Shown one piece after another: positions 7,174 through 17,006 of a stretch of DNA of 64,000 nucleotides. A model generated the notes under the pieces. It was not told the origin of the DNA and ran no database searches. It saw only the letters and a program-made list of their open reading frames with translations. The stretch comes from Kangiellaceae bacterium. GTDB taxonomy: Bacteria; Pseudomonadota; Gammaproteobacteria; Enterobacterales; Kangiellaceae. Position 1 is the stretch's first letter. Each line of letters opens with the position of its first letter. The stretch is from contig JAHRVB010000163.1 in NCBI GenBank assembly GCA_019090895.1, positions 1 to 64,000 on the forward strand. The letters are read 5' to 3'. Made by a program: the position numbers and the translations under genes.

Positions 7174-8610
7174 ATGAATAATTTTGATAATTTCGTCAAT
7201 GGTCGTTGGGTAGCATCCGAGACCTATAATAAAAACATAAACCCATCCGACTTAACAGATGTTGTTGGGCAATATGCGCAAGGAGATGATAATCTGGTTG
7301 AATTAGCTGTGTCGTCTGCCAAACAAGCATTTGCTAAATGGTCAAAAAGTAATATTCAAGCAAGAGCCGATATCCTTGAAAAAATAGGAACGGAAATAAT
7401 TAAGCATAGCCAGAAACTAGCTGAATTACTCGCTAGAGAAGAAGGTAAACCCGTTGCTGAATCCATTGGCGAAGTTTGTCGTGCAGGCAATATATTTAAG
7501 TTCTATGCTGGTGAATGTTTACGCTTAGCCGGTCAAACGGTTCCGTCGGTTCGTCCTGGTATAGGAATCGAAGTAACAAGAGAGCCTCTTGGTGTAATCG
7601 GATTAATTACCCCCTGGAATTTCCCCATTGCAATTCCTGCTTGGAAAATTGCCCCAGCACTCGCCTATGGCAATTGTGTTGTCTTTAAACCAGCAGAATT
7701 GGTACCTGGTTCGGCATGGTTGTTATCGGAAATAATCGCAAACTCCGGATTGCCTGATGGGGTATTCAACTTGGTGATGGGGCCAGGTAAAACCGTTGGC
7801 GATGCGATCATTAATAATAAAGACGTTGAAGCGATCAGTTTTACAGGCTCTGTCGCAACCGGTAAAAGAATTGCGGAAGTTTGTCAATCTAATCAGACTA
7901 AAGTGCAATTAGAAATGGGAGGGAAAAATCCACAAATCGTTTTAGATGATGCTGACTTGGAGCTCGCCGCAAATCTCTGTATTCAAAGTGCATTTTATTC
8001 AACGGGACAGCGTTGTACCGCTTCCAGTCGAATTATTGTGACAGAGGGTATTCATGACAGATTTGTTGAGTTACTGGTGAATAAAATGAAAAACTTGACT
8101 GTTGGTCCAGCACTTTCTAAAGGTACAGATATAGGTCCGGTAGCTTCTGAAGCTCAGCTCAAACAAAATTTATCTTATATTAAAATTGGTATAGAAGAGG
8201 GCGCGACACTGGTTTATGGCGGAGAGAAACTAGCCCTCGAGACGGAAGGTTATTATATGCGTCCCGCTTTGTTTGTTGATACCATTTCTAATATGCGGAT
8301 TAATCGAGAAGAAATATTTGGTCCAATCGCTACTATTATTAGAGTGGCCGATTACACCCAAGCATTAGAAGTCGCTAATGACACCGAATTCGGATTGTCA
8401 GCGGGTATTGCGACTTCCTCACTTAAAGAGGCGACTCACTTTAAGCAACATGCGAATGCCGGTATGGTGATGGTTAATCTTCCCACTGCGGGTGTTGATT
8501 ATCACGTTCCATTTGGGGGAGTTAAGGGATCATCTTATGGACCAAGAGAGCAAGGGACTTATGCTGCAGAATTCTATACTCGTGTAAAGACTGCTTATAC
8601 TTTTGCGTAG
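7174..8610 (+). CDS. 2,5-dioxovalerate (ketoglutarate semialdehyde) dehydrogenase
   Basis: This 478-residue NAD(P)-dependent aldehyde dehydrogenase shows the catalytic Cys281 in STGQRCTASS, the general base Glu247 in QLEMGGKNP, the oxyanion Asn149 in TPWNFP and the nucleotide loop FTGSVATG. The length and the SGQRCTASSR form fit the ketoglutarate-semialdehyde dehydrogenases of sugar-acid pathways. Here it should oxidise the KdgD product to 2-ketoglutarate for the TCA cycle. It lies between kdgD and the permease gene, all on the plus strand with short gaps. A second aldehyde dehydrogenase of the GabD type at the right end of the window differs in the active-site context (SGQTCVSANR). Confidence 0.92.
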   Translation: MNNFDNFVNGRWVASETYNKNINPSDLTDVVGQYAQGDDNLVELAVSSAKQAFAKWSKSNIQARADILEKIGTEIIKHSQKLAELLAREEGKPVAESIGEVCRAGNIFKFYAGECLRLAGQTVPSVRPGIGIEVTREPLGVIGLITPWNFPIAIPAWKIAPALAYGNCVVFKPAELVPGSAWLLSEIIANSGLPDGVFNLVMGPGKTVGDAIINNKDVEAISFTGSVATGKRIAEVCQSNQTKVQLEMGGKNPQIVLDDADLELAANLCIQSAFYSTGQRCTASSRIIVTEGIHDRFVELLVNKMKNLTVGPALSKGTDIGPVASEAQLKQNLSYIKIGIEEGATLVYGGEKLALETEGYYMRPALFVDTISNMRINREEIFGPIATIIRVADYTQALEVANDTEFGLSAGIATSSLKEATHFKQHANAGMVMVNLPTAGVDYHVPFGGVKGSSYGPREQGTYAAEFYTRVKTAYTFA

Positions 8611-8618
8611 TCCCGCTG

Positions 8619-8640
8619 TCCAACTGCTCGAAAGGTTGGA
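8619..8640 (+). other. Intercistronic hairpin
   Basis: TCCAAC and GTTGGA form a 6-bp stem around a 10-base loop, between the dehydrogenase and permease genes. There is no T-run, so it looks like an mRNA-processing or stability hairpin rather than a terminator. Confidence 0.35.
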
Positions 8641-8678
8641 GGCAGGACCAAGTAATTATAAAACGAAGGCGCTGTATT

Positions 8679-10034
8679 ATGGTTAATTTCTTTAACAAGA
8701 ATGTTCGTTATCTTATCTTGTTGATGCTCTTCTTAGCGACAACAATTAACTATGCCGATCGCGCAACCATTGCGATTGCTGGCGCTGATATCCAATCTGA
8801 TCTTGGAATCACTCCTATCACTTTGGGTTACATATTTTCAGCCTTTGGTTGGGCCTATGTGCTAGGACAAATTCCTGGCGGTTGGTTGTTAGATCGTTTT
8901 GGCTCTCGAAAAGTTTATGCGTACAGCATTTTTTTCTGGTCGTTGTTTACTCTAATTCAAGGTGGTATTGACCAATTAAGTATCGCGATGGCCGTTCCGT
9001 TTTTATTTATGCTTCGCTTTCTGGTGGGTCTTTCTGAAGCACCATCTTTTCCTGGAAATGCAAGAATAGTGGCGGCTTGGTTCCCAACTTCCGAACGTGG
9101 GCGAGCCTCGGCAGTATTTAATTCGGCACAGTATTTTGCCACAGCGTTGTTTGCTCCTTTGTTTGGTTGGATAGTGTATAGCTTTGGTTGGCAATATGTA
9201 TTTTTTGTCATGGGAGTGGTAGGAATAATATTCTCAGCGGTTTGGTTAAAAGTCATTTACAGCCCAAAAGAGCATCCCAAACTCAGCAAATCTGAACTTA
9301 GCTATATTGCTGATAATGGTGCGTTAGTTGATATGGATGTAAGTGAAAAAAAATCGGATGGACCCAATTGGAAATTGATAAGACAGCTACTCTGTAACCG
9401 AATGCTGGTTGGCGTCTATATTGGTCAGTATGGCATTAATGCGATCACCTATTTTTTCTTAACTTGGTTTCCTGTTTATTTGGTGCAAGAAAAAGGTATG
9501 ACCATTTTAAAAGCAGGCTTTGTTGCTTCGCTTCCTGCTATCTGTGGTTTTTTAGGTGGTATCTTGGGAGGTATTATCTCTGACTGGTTATTAAAAAAGG
9601 GCCACTCACTGACCTCAGCCAGGAAGATCCCAATTATATTCGGATTGAGTTTATCGATGACAATGTTCGCGTGTAATTATGTTGAACAAGATTGGTTGAT
9701 CGTTGGTATTATGGCATTCGCTTTCTTCGGTAAAGGGTTGGGCGCTTTAGGATGGGCCGTTGTAGCAGATACTTCACCAAAACAAATAGCAGGGCTTTCG
9801 GGAGGTTTGTTTAACACCTTCGGCAATTTAGCCTCGATAACCACACCAGTTGTTATCGGTTATATTATTAATATAACTGGTTCATTTGAATGGGCACTAA
9901 TATATGTTGCCGCCAATGCTTTATTAGCGGTCGTTAGTTATTTGTTTATTGTAGGACCGATAAAAAGAGTAAAGTTAGACCTTTCTACAAAGGACCGACA
10001 TTCGAACGATGAAGGTATAAAAGAGTGGAGCTAA
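8679..10034 (+). CDS. gudP: MFS galactarate/glucarate permease (GudP/GarP family)
   Basis: This 451-residue twelve-helix major-facilitator protein belongs to the anion:cation symporter group. The N-terminal helix pair reads [11 protein letters not shown] and [12 protein letters not shown], and is followed by [25 protein letters not shown], almost word for word as in E. coli GudP and GarP. The central cytoplasmic loop (about residues 205-235) and second half are regular. It should import D-galactarate and/or D-glucarate with protons. A GAAGG ribosome site precedes it, and its final codons overlap the GTG start of garD by 10 bp, so the two are coupled. Which aldarate it prefers cannot be read from sequence. 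Confidence 0.9.
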   Translation: MVNFFNKNVRYLILLMLFLATTINYADRATIAIAGADIQSDLGITPITLGYIFSAFGWAYVLGQIPGGWLLDRFGSRKVYAYSIFFWSLFTLIQGGIDQLSIAMAVPFLFMLRFLVGLSEAPSFPGNARIVAAWFPTSERGRASAVFNSAQYFATALFAPLFGWIVYSFGWQYVFFVMGVVGIIFSAVWLKVIYSPKEHPKLSKSELSYIADNGALVDMDVSEKKSDGPNWKLIRQLLCNRMLVGVYIGQYGINAITYFFLTWFPVYLVQEKGMTILKAGFVASLPAICGFLGGILGGIISDWLLKKGHSLTSARKIPIIFGLSLSMTMFACNYVEQDWLIVGIMAFAFFGKGLGALGWAVVADTSPKQIAGLSGGLFNTFGNLASITTPVVIGYIINITGSFEWALIYVAANALLAVVSYLFIVGPIKRVKLDLSTKDRHSNDEGIKEWS

Positions 10035-11578
10035 TTCAGCACAAGGATTCACCGCGATTTGTCATTGTTAACGAGAAAGACAATGTTGCTGTTGTCGTAA
10101 ATGATAACGGGATCGCTAAAGGTCGAAAATTCGAATCAGGCCTTAAGGCGGTTGATAATATTCCGCAAGCCCATAAAGTCGCGCTCTGTGATATTTCCAA
10201 AGACGATGTCGTTATACGTTACGGTCAAGTGATTGGTCGAGCGGCGAATTCGATTGAAAAAGGTAGTTGGGTCAAAGAAAATAATTTGATCATGCCAGAA
10301 TCACCCACACTTGATAATCTACCGACTGGTGATGCGGTGCAAGGAAAAGAAAGCTCTCTAGAAGGATATACCTTTGAGGGTTTTAAAAATGAAGACGGTA
10401 CTGTTGGTACTCGAAACTTACTGGGTATAACCACAACAGTGCAGTGTGTTAAAGGCGTTTTAGAACACGTTATTGAACGAATTAGAAAAGAGCTCTTACC
10501 CAAATATCCTAATGTCGATGGTGTGGTTGGGCTAACTCATAGCTATGGTTGTGGCGTTGCTATCAATGCGAAGGATTCAGATATTCCGATTCGTACCGTA
10601 GCAAATCTTTCTCGAAATCCTAATTTAGCAGGGGAGCCATTAGTCATCGGTCTTGGTTGCGAGAAATTGCAACCGGAGCAAATACGGTCCGAAGTATTAA
10701 CTACCAACAGCACCGGTAAAAGTAATTTCTATAAATTGCAGGATTCCACTTCTGGTTTTGCCGGTATGATGGAAGATATTTTAGAGATGGCAGAAATTCG
10801 CCTGCAAGCTTTAAACCTACGTAAACGTAAACCTTGCCCGTTGTCTGAACTTGTTGTGGGAATGCAATGTGGTGGTAGTGATAGTTTTTCAGGAATTACC
10901 GCAAACCCGCTGTTAGGTTTTGCTTCAGATTTAATGGTTCGAGCCGGTGCCACGGTAATGTTCTCTGAGGTGACGGAAGTTCGAGATGCGGTCGCTTTAC
11001 TCACCAGTCGTTGTGAAAATAAAACGATTGCTGAAGCTCTGGTTAAAGAATTAGCTTGGTATGATCAATATCTTGCCCAAGGTGAGACCGACCGAAGTGC
11101 CAATACTACTCCGGGAAATAAAGCGGGTGGTTTATCGAATATAGTGGAAAAAGCGTTGGGCTCCATCGCAAAGTCCGGCTCATGTTCTATTAGTGATGTT
11201 ATTGGTCCGGGGGAGAGAATTAAGAACAAAGGGTTAGTTTTTTGCGCCACCCCTGCGAGCGACTTTATTTGTGGCACCTTGCAGTTAGCAGCGGGAATGA
11301 ATCTCCATGTTTTTACTACGGGGCGAGGTACGCCCTATGGCTTGGCAATGGCACCAGTGGTTAAAGTCTCCTCCAGAACAGAGCTGGCGGAGCGTTGGCC
11401 GGACCTCATAGATATTGATGCCGGACAAATTGCCAATGGTCAAAAAACGATTGAAAAAATGGGTTGGGAGTTATTCCACTATTACCTCGATGTTGCAAGC
11501 GGTCGAGAGAGAACTTGGGCAGAACAGCATAAAATTTATAACGACTTGGTTTTGTTTAACCCCGCCCCCGTTACCTGA
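10025..11578 (+). CDS. garD: Galactarate dehydratase
   Basis: This 517-residue UxaA/GarD family enzyme dehydrates D-galactarate to 5-keto-4-deoxy-D-glucarate. An N-terminal SAF domain (about residues 10-85, [15 protein letters not shown]) is followed by the main domain with [57 protein letters not shown] and [10 protein letters not shown]. The end, VLFNPAPVT, matches E. coli GarD as I recall it. The conserved histidine and cysteines of the metal site (H in THSYGCG, C in GLGCEK, C in MQCGGSD) are present. The start is GTG, overlapping the permease gene, and no better start exists. It provides the substrate of KdgD, encoded upstream. Confidence 0.96.
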   Translation: MELIQHKDSPRFVIVNEKDNVAVVVNDNGIAKGRKFESGLKAVDNIPQAHKVALCDISKDDVVIRYGQVIGRAANSIEKGSWVKENNLIMPESPTLDNLPTGDAVQGKESSLEGYTFEGFKNEDGTVGTRNLLGITTTVQCVKGVLEHVIERIRKELLPKYPNVDGVVGLTHSYGCGVAINAKDSDIPIRTVANLSRNPNLAGEPLVIGLGCEKLQPEQIRSEVLTTNSTGKSNFYKLQDSTSGFAGMMEDILEMAEIRLQALNLRKRKPCPLSELVVGMQCGGSDSFSGITANPLLGFASDLMVRAGATVMFSEVTEVRDAVALLTSRCENKTIAEALVKELAWYDQYLAQGETDRSANTTPGNKAGGLSNIVEKALGSIAKSGSCSISDVIGPGERIKNKGLVFCATPASDFICGTLQLAAGMNLHVFTTGRGTPYGLAMAPVVKVSSRTELAERWPDLIDIDAGQIANGQKTIEKMGWELFHYYLDVASGRERTWAEQHKIYNDLVLFNPAPVT

Positions 11579-11668
11579 TTTGGCACTGACTGATTAAACT
11601 AAAAAATTAGAATTAAAAAATCGAATAAAGACACAGACCAACGTTAACGAAATAAAGGTTTATTCCCA

Positions 11669-12907
11669 ATGAAGAAATACCTACTTAGCAGTTTCCTATT
11701 TATATTCTTAGCAGTAGTGACGGGCGGTTCTCAAGCTAAAGAAGCATCGGTGGATAATGCTGCTAACCCGCAACAAGCACTGCGCTGGGCCGAAAAAATA
11801 AGTCAACAACTTATCAGCGAATTTCCAGACCCAGTTACTATGAGAAAATCAGATGGTGGTTATCGTTGGTCTTATGTTCAGGGGGTAGTCTTATTGGCAA
11901 TACAGCGATTGGAACAAGTAGATTCCGCTAGGCTAGCGACATCAAAAAAAGACTATGAAGAGTATGTTAAGAAGTACCTCGACCATTACATTGATCCACA
12001 AGGCAATATCCGTACTTTAAATATCGATGAGTTCAATATTGATTCTATTAATACAGGCAAGATCCTCTTTGACGCCTATGCAAAGTCAGACGACAGTCGT
12101 TATTTGAAAGCAATGCAAATTCTAAGGAAGCAACTAGAGTGGCAACCTCGTACCCACGGTGGAGGATTTTGGCATAAACGAAAATACCCATGGCAAATTT
12201 GGCTAGACGGTCTATATATGGGCTCTCCTTTCTATGCACAATATGATCAAAAATTTGATGATAGTAAAAATGTCGATGATGTTGTTTTGCAATTCAAAGA
12301 AAGTCACCAACATTTATTAGATAGCAAAACAGGACTCTTATTTCATGGATTTGACGAAAGCAGAACGCAACGATGGGCGAATTCAGAAACTGGTCGGTCA
12401 AAAGAGTTTTGGTCACGTTCATTAGGGTGGTACGCGATGGCGTTGGTTGATACCTTGGATTACATTGATGACAAGAATCATGCCGAAGAACTTCTTACTA
12501 TTCTTCGGCCTTTATTTAGAGCCATAAAAACACAGCAAGATAAAACAGGTTTATGGTATCAGGTTACTAACAAAGGTGATCAAAAAGGGAATTACCTTGA
12601 GGCGTCTTCGTCGGCAATGTTTATTTATGCTTTTGCTAAAGCGGAACGAAAAGGCTACTTAGGTGAAGAGTATCGAGCAGCTGCTTGGGCCGGGTATCAC
12701 GGGATGCTCAATAACTTGATAACGCTTGACAAAGAAAGTCGCTATATTAGACTTGCTCAAGTTTGTCGCAGTGCAGGGCTAGGAGGGGAACCATACCGTG
12801 ATGGTAGTTATGACTATTATATTAGCGCGGATATTGAAGAAAATGATGCTCACGGAATTGGGTCGTTGTTACTGGCTTTTGTCGAATTGAGTCATGAGAC
12901 AAAATAA
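11669..12907 (+). CDS. Exported glycoside hydrolase family 88/105 protein
   Basis: This 412-residue protein has a signal peptide (KKYLLSSFLFIFLAVV, cleavage near SQA/KEA) and an (alpha/alpha)6 barrel of the YteR/GH105 type. The key acids are visible: Asp180 in WLDGLYMGSPFYAQY, equivalent to the YteR catalytic Asp, and the helper Asp125 in NIDSINTGK. WSRSLGWYAMALVD and the C-terminal DYYISADIEENDAHGIG are family hallmarks. Known members remove an unsaturated uronic acid from the end of pectin or other polysaccharide fragments after lyase action. It lies 90 bp after garD and is probably the last operon gene, suggesting that pectin-type oligomers feed the pathway; the actual sugar is not known. 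Confidence 0.9.
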   Translation: MKKYLLSSFLFIFLAVVTGGSQAKEASVDNAANPQQALRWAEKISQQLISEFPDPVTMRKSDGGYRWSYVQGVVLLAIQRLEQVDSARLATSKKDYEEYVKKYLDHYIDPQGNIRTLNIDEFNIDSINTGKILFDAYAKSDDSRYLKAMQILRKQLEWQPRTHGGGFWHKRKYPWQIWLDGLYMGSPFYAQYDQKFDDSKNVDDVVLQFKESHQHLLDSKTGLLFHGFDESRTQRWANSETGRSKEFWSRSLGWYAMALVDTLDYIDDKNHAEELLTILRPLFRAIKTQQDKTGLWYQVTNKGDQKGNYLEASSSAMFIYAFAKAERKGYLGEEYRAAAWAGYHGMLNNLITLDKESRYIRLAQVCRSAGLGGEPYRDGSYDYYISADIEENDAHGIGSLLLAFVELSHETK

Positions 12908-12941
12908 CTTAATAGAATAGTTTTTTTGAAAAATAATTTCA

Positions 12942-13655
12942 TTAACTTTTTAGTGAGAAATCAATTGCGGCTTCAGCGAGCAAGCGATTTGAATCTAAAG
13001 TAGTTAGTGCTGAATTATTATTATTAATTATGAGTGGTATTTCAGTGCAGCCTAGAATAACGGCATCGCAACCCTGTTGCTTTAGCTCGGCAATGACTTG
13101 TTGAAAATATTCGATCGACTTTGGTTTAAAATCACCATAAACTAGTTCTTGCATGATGATTCGACCTATTTCATTTATTTGTGACGGATTGGGACGAAGC
13201 CACTCTAAATTTTGAGCCTCAATTTTATTTGGATAGACATCGCTCTCAACTAACCATTGGGTGCCCAGTATCCCTAACTTATTGAATCCTCTTTGTTTCG
13301 CAGATCTAACAACCTCTTCAGCGATATGAAGCCAAGGTAGCGGTGTTTTCTGTTGCACATAGTCAAACGCCTGATGGATGGTGTTGTCGGGACAAATTAG
13401 AAATTCAGCACCTTGAGATTTTAACTTGTTTGCTGACGATAACATGATATCGCCGATGCCTTCTATATCATTCTTGTCGAGGCACGTTACATACTCTGCG
13501 AGAGAATGAGTGTGCATTGATATTTCTGGATGTGCGTGTTCACCAAGGTATTTCGTTGAATCGCTGCAAATTGTTTTGTAGCAGAGGGCTGCACCTTCCG
13601 CGGAGCAGCCTACAATACCGATGTGTTTTATTGGAGTTATATTGGGGGTATGCAT
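12942..13655 (-). CDS. Aspartate/glutamate racemase family protein
   Basis: This 237-residue protein has the two-domain Asp/Glu racemase fold with both catalytic cysteines in standard settings: Cys88 in LICPDNTIH and Cys203 in ILGCTEIPL. The N-terminal IGIVGCSAEGAALCY replaces the usual GGMG(P/S) loop, so it may not be a standard YgeA-type aspartate racemase. Members also include hydantoin racemases and arylmalonate decarboxylases. It is convergent with the galactarate operon, only 34 bp from the GH105 stop, and a direct pathway role is not evident. Confidence 0.82.
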   Translation of the reverse strand: MHTPNITPIKHIGIVGCSAEGAALCYKTICSDSTKYLGEHAHPEISMHTHSLAEYVTCLDKNDIEGIGDIMLSSANKLKSQGAEFLICPDNTIHQAFDYVQQKTPLPWLHIAEEVVRSAKQRGFNKLGILGTQWLVESDVYPNKIEAQNLEWLRPNPSQINEIGRIIMQELVYGDFKPKSIEYFQQVIAELKQQGCDAVILGCTEIPLIINNNNSALTTLDSNRLLAEAAIDFSLKS

Positions 13656-13799
13656 AATCTTCTTTGGTTCCAGTTCTTATTTCGTTTTTTGTTTCAGAAT
13701 TATAGGAATATTTCTCCATCCTAGCGGAGGGGGTTTGGTTTTGTCAAAAATATCTTATGTCCATGAATCGACTGTATCCAGCTAGTGCAGGGGCAACTA

Positions 13800-14155
13800 G
13801 CTGTCGCCCGCTAGTGAAAAGGTGCGGAACGCTATTGCCCTTGAATTAACTATTTTAAAGAAAAATATTCCGCAGCGCTGCGCTCTTCTGCCCCCTACTT
13901 TTGTAGAAAGACAAAAGTAGGCAAAAACTTTTTACGTTGAATCTAGCGCTTATTGAATGCGTGTTAAGAGCGTTTTATCAATTCGGCTCCTTATAGGTTG
14001 ATAGCACCAATCGGTGAAAGAGGACTCGCTACGCTTAAACACTCTTCCACTGATTCGATTGGCATGGGGATGTTAAATTGCTAGAAAGCCACTGGGCAGA
14101 CATAATTTAGCAACTAGCAACTAGCAACTAGCAACTAGCAACTAGCAACTAGCAA
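13800..14155. repeat. Composite intergenic repeat, copy R2, with (TAGCAAC)n array
   Basis: This copy shares with R1 the blocks TTTTTACGTTGAATCTAGCG, CTCCTTATAGGTTGATAG and TTAAATTGCTAGAAAGCCACT. It contains a perfect 11-bp stem, CCTACTTTTGT-N6-ACAAAAGTAGG (13894-13921), and ends in six TAGCAAC units plus a partial seventh (14108-14155). It fills most of the 560-bp gap before the antiporter gene; nothing coding is seen in the rest (13656-13799). Confidence 0.8.
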
Positions 14156-14217
14156 AACTCACCAATTGTTGGTACTTTCTATAATCTGCCTTAAAAATAC
14201 TCAATGAGAAGACTATT

Positions 14218-16059
14218 ATGCTACAAATGGCTGTGATTTATTTGGCTGCTGCGCTCGTCGCGGTTCCAGTTGCAAAACGACTTGGGCTAGGGTCTGTGCT
14301 TGGCTACTTATTGGCCGGCATTTTAATTGGACCTTTCTTGCTCGGATTAGTCGGTGATCAAAAAGACGTGATGCACTTTGCTGAATTTGGGGTGGTGATG
14401 ATGTTGTTTTTGGTTGGTCTTGAATTACAACCTTCGCGTTTATGGAAACTTCGGCATGCAATTATAGGGTTAGGTGGTCTTCAAGTCGTTCTTACTACGG
14501 CTATTATTTTTGCCGTTTGCTTGTTCGTTTTCTCACTTAAGTGGCAAACTGCATTAGCTCTTGGACTAATGTTAGCTTTATCTTCAACGGCGATCGTATT
14601 ACAGACGTTAGCCGAAAAAGGCTGGATTAAATTAACGGCAGGACAAAATTCTTTTTCAGTTCTATTATTTCAAGACATTGCTGTCATTCCTATTCTAGCC
14701 CTATTACCTTTATTGGCCTTTGTCGATACTACGGGATCTATTTCCGATAGTCATAATTTAATCGAACATTATCCTACCTATATTCAAGTGTTGATTTCTG
14801 TGGGGGTGATCGCATCGATTATCTTAGCCGGGAAATATATTGCTTCGCCACTATTTCTCTATATCGCAGCAACAAGGTTGCGAGAACTATTTACCATATT
14901 CGCTTTATTCTTAGTCATCGTGATTGCGGTCATTATGCAAAATATTGGACTCTCGCCCGCATTAGGAACTTTCCTTGCTGGCGTGGTTTTAGCGGACAGT
15001 GAATTCCGACACGAATTGGAAGTTGATATTGAACCATTCAAAGGATTGCTGCTTGGTTTGTTTTTCATTACGGTTGGTGCGTCGATTGATTTTCCGTTGT
15101 TGTCAGAACAGTTCACAACGGTCATTGGATTGGTGTTGGGATTAATAGCGATTAAAGCTGCGGTACTCTATTTATTAGCTAATATTTTTAAAATGAAAGA
15201 CAAGCAGAAACTTCTCTTTACCCTGGCACTTGCACAAGGAGGGGAGTTTGCTTTCGTTTTGCTCTCATTGACATCATCACTTCAGATTCTAACGCCAGAG
15301 CAAACAAAGCTAATAACTTTAGTGGTAGCGATTTCCATGCTAATGGCCCCGCTACTACTTATTGTTTACGAGAAACTACTAAACAGAGATTCAGAACAAG
15401 AAAAACAGTTTGATAAACCTGAAGAGATCGAAGCGGCTAAAAATGTCATCATCGCTGGTTATGGTCGATTCGGACAAATCGTTGGTCGTCTTTTAACGGC
15501 GCAGGGATATCATCTTTCGATTCTTGACCATAGTCCGAGCCAAATTGAGCTATTAAGACGTTTTGGAAATAAAGTCTTTTATGGAGACGCGGCAAGGCAA
15601 GATCTCCTGGAAGCATCGGGAGCGAAAGAAGCTGAACTATTAGTGATCGCCATTGACGATGCCGATAAGATTCTTGAAATTGCGACCATGACAAAAAAAC
15701 ACTATCCCAATTTAAAACTAGTTGCAAGGGCCATCGACCGCCGACATTCTTATGAGCTTATGAATCTTGGTGTTGACGCATTCAAGCGTGAAACATTTGA
15801 TTCAGCATTGAGCTTAGGCGTTGAAACACTCAAATTGCTTGGCAATAATACGGAGGCTTCAGAAAGAGCAGGAAAGTTATTTGCACAGCATGATGAAGAT
15901 TCGTTGAAAATCCTAGCGGATATTTGGGGTGATGACCTTAGTTATGGGGTTGCAGTTAAACAACGAGTAGAGGATTTGAAACAAGTTCTTCTCAATGACA
16001 AAGCGGATCAAGAAAAGCTCAATCAATGTAAAGGTGGAGATTGTGCAGAGAAGGCATAG
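14218..16059 (+). CDS. Kef-type K+/H+ antiporter (KefB/KefC family)
   Basis: This 613-residue CPA2 family protein has about twelve membrane helices in residues 1-380 (AVPVAKRLGLGSVLGYLLAG, FAEFGVVMMLFLVGLEL, LSSTAIVLQTLAEKG, LLFQDIAVIP). These are followed by a cytoplasmic RCK/TrkA-N domain at about 398-520 with the NAD(H)-binding GYGRFGQIVG and the acidic end of strand two (LDHSPSQ). It should release K+ in exchange for H+, usually gated by glutathione adducts during electrophile stress. No KefF/KefG-type ancillary quinone reductase gene lies next to it, so gating may differ. ATG 14218 is preceded by GAGAAG. The preceding intergenic DNA is repeat R2. Confidence 0.9.
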   Translation: MLQMAVIYLAAALVAVPVAKRLGLGSVLGYLLAGILIGPFLLGLVGDQKDVMHFAEFGVVMMLFLVGLELQPSRLWKLRHAIIGLGGLQVVLTTAIIFAVCLFVFSLKWQTALALGLMLALSSTAIVLQTLAEKGWIKLTAGQNSFSVLLFQDIAVIPILALLPLLAFVDTTGSISDSHNLIEHYPTYIQVLISVGVIASIILAGKYIASPLFLYIAATRLRELFTIFALFLVIVIAVIMQNIGLSPALGTFLAGVVLADSEFRHELEVDIEPFKGLLLGLFFITVGASIDFPLLSEQFTTVIGLVLGLIAIKAAVLYLLANIFKMKDKQKLLFTLALAQGGEFAFVLLSLTSSLQILTPEQTKLITLVVAISMLMAPLLLIVYEKLLNRDSEQEKQFDKPEEIEAAKNVIIAGYGRFGQIVGRLLTAQGYHLSILDHSPSQIELLRRFGNKVFYGDAARQDLLEASGAKEAELLVIAIDDADKILEIATMTKKHYPNLKLVARAIDRRHSYELMNLGVDAFKRETFDSALSLGVETLKLLGNNTEASERAGKLFAQHDEDSLKILADIWGDDLSYGVAVKQRVEDLKQVLLNDKADQEKLNQCKGGDCAEKA

Positions 16060-16081
16060 TATTTCTTTGTCGTCCGTAAGG

Positions 16082-16109
16082 GTAGGTTGGTAGAGGGACG
16101 AAACCCAAC
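16082..16109. repeat. GTTGG(G)T/AACCCAAC hairpin repeat
   Basis: GGTTGGTAGAGGGACGAAACCCAAC-type sequence (written here by landmarks only: GGTTGG at 16084, AACCCAAC at 16102) forms a stem with one missing G in the left arm. It closely matches 39199-39226, and a reduced form lies at 48079-48096. Sequences of this form (TTGGGTTTCG...ACCCAA) are common dispersed hairpins in many proteobacteria. Confidence 0.6.
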
Positions 16110-16199
16110 AGAATTTCAAGGCAGAAATCTAAGTTAATAATATAATGTTTTTCTAAATTTGAAACGACAATTCACGTCATAATTTTTGTTAGGTTCCGC

Positions 16200-16830
16200 A
16201 GCTAACCGCTTTTCCTGACTCACTAATTCGATTGGCATGGAGATGTTAAATTGCTAGAAAGCCACTGGGCGAAAGTGGTATTCTTTTCCCATCTCCCATC
16301 TCCAATTCCTCCCGCCCAGTGCCTACGGACGGCACAATGAAACTCATGGATTCAAAGATCAAGAAGGAGAGTGTTTGAGCAGAGCGAGTTCTCTCATTCC
16401 TTTGAATTCGGCATCCGAAAGATCTGATTGAAAAGTTTTATTGATGCTACCAGCAAGTCGGATTTAGTTCGTCTTAACGTAAAGCGTTTTTGGTTACTTT
16501 AGGGGATTAAGCCAAAAGTAACTCGCACGCAAGCGCAGCGGTGCGAAACGCTTTAGACCTTGAATTAACCATTTTAAAGAAACCACATTTCGCAGCGTTG
16601 TACTTTCCTGCGGCCTATTGTTGTGAAAATACACCAAAAATGAACGCTCCTAAGCGAAACTAGGAAATAGTTTTAAACCTAAGTCTAATACTTATTGAAT
16701 TTACGCTAAGAGCTTTTTCTCAATTTGAACCCAACCCGAGGACGATTCCAATCGGTGAAAGAGAGATCGCTTCTCTCAAACACTCTTCCACTGATTCGAT
16801 TGATAAGAGGATGTCAAATTGCAACAAGTC
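16200..16830. repeat. Composite intergenic repeat, copy R3
   Basis: This is the longest match to R1: 16235-16570 aligns with about 230-560 with few gaps. At the position where R1 and R2 carry heptamer arrays it has two CCCATCT units (16288-16301), enclosed by the inverted repeat CACTGGGCG (16263-16271) and CGCCCAGTG (16313-16321). A second GATTCGATTG landmark at about 16793 starts a degenerate end without an array. The remaining gene-free DNA to 17006 holds no recognisable feature apart from a possible short leader. Confidence 0.78.
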
Positions 16831-17006
16831 CACTGGACTGGGGAGCCCAACCACATTCTCAATCCTTGAGAATAAATAATGATACTATCTCATTCTAAGC
16901 CGAACCTTTCAATTAAATCTTAACTCATGTAATTTACCATCAAGGTGAAAACGCTAGATTAAACGTGCGCAGCTTATCTTTATCACGCCACGTACGAAGG
17001 AAGAAT

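Noticed and set aside
12942-13655. Racemase as a galactarate pathway enzyme
   Set aside because: It is convergent with the operon and has no step to perform in the galactarate to ketoglutarate route.
14108-14155. Possible CRISPR array
   Set aside because: Units are seven bases without spacers, and no cas genes are present.
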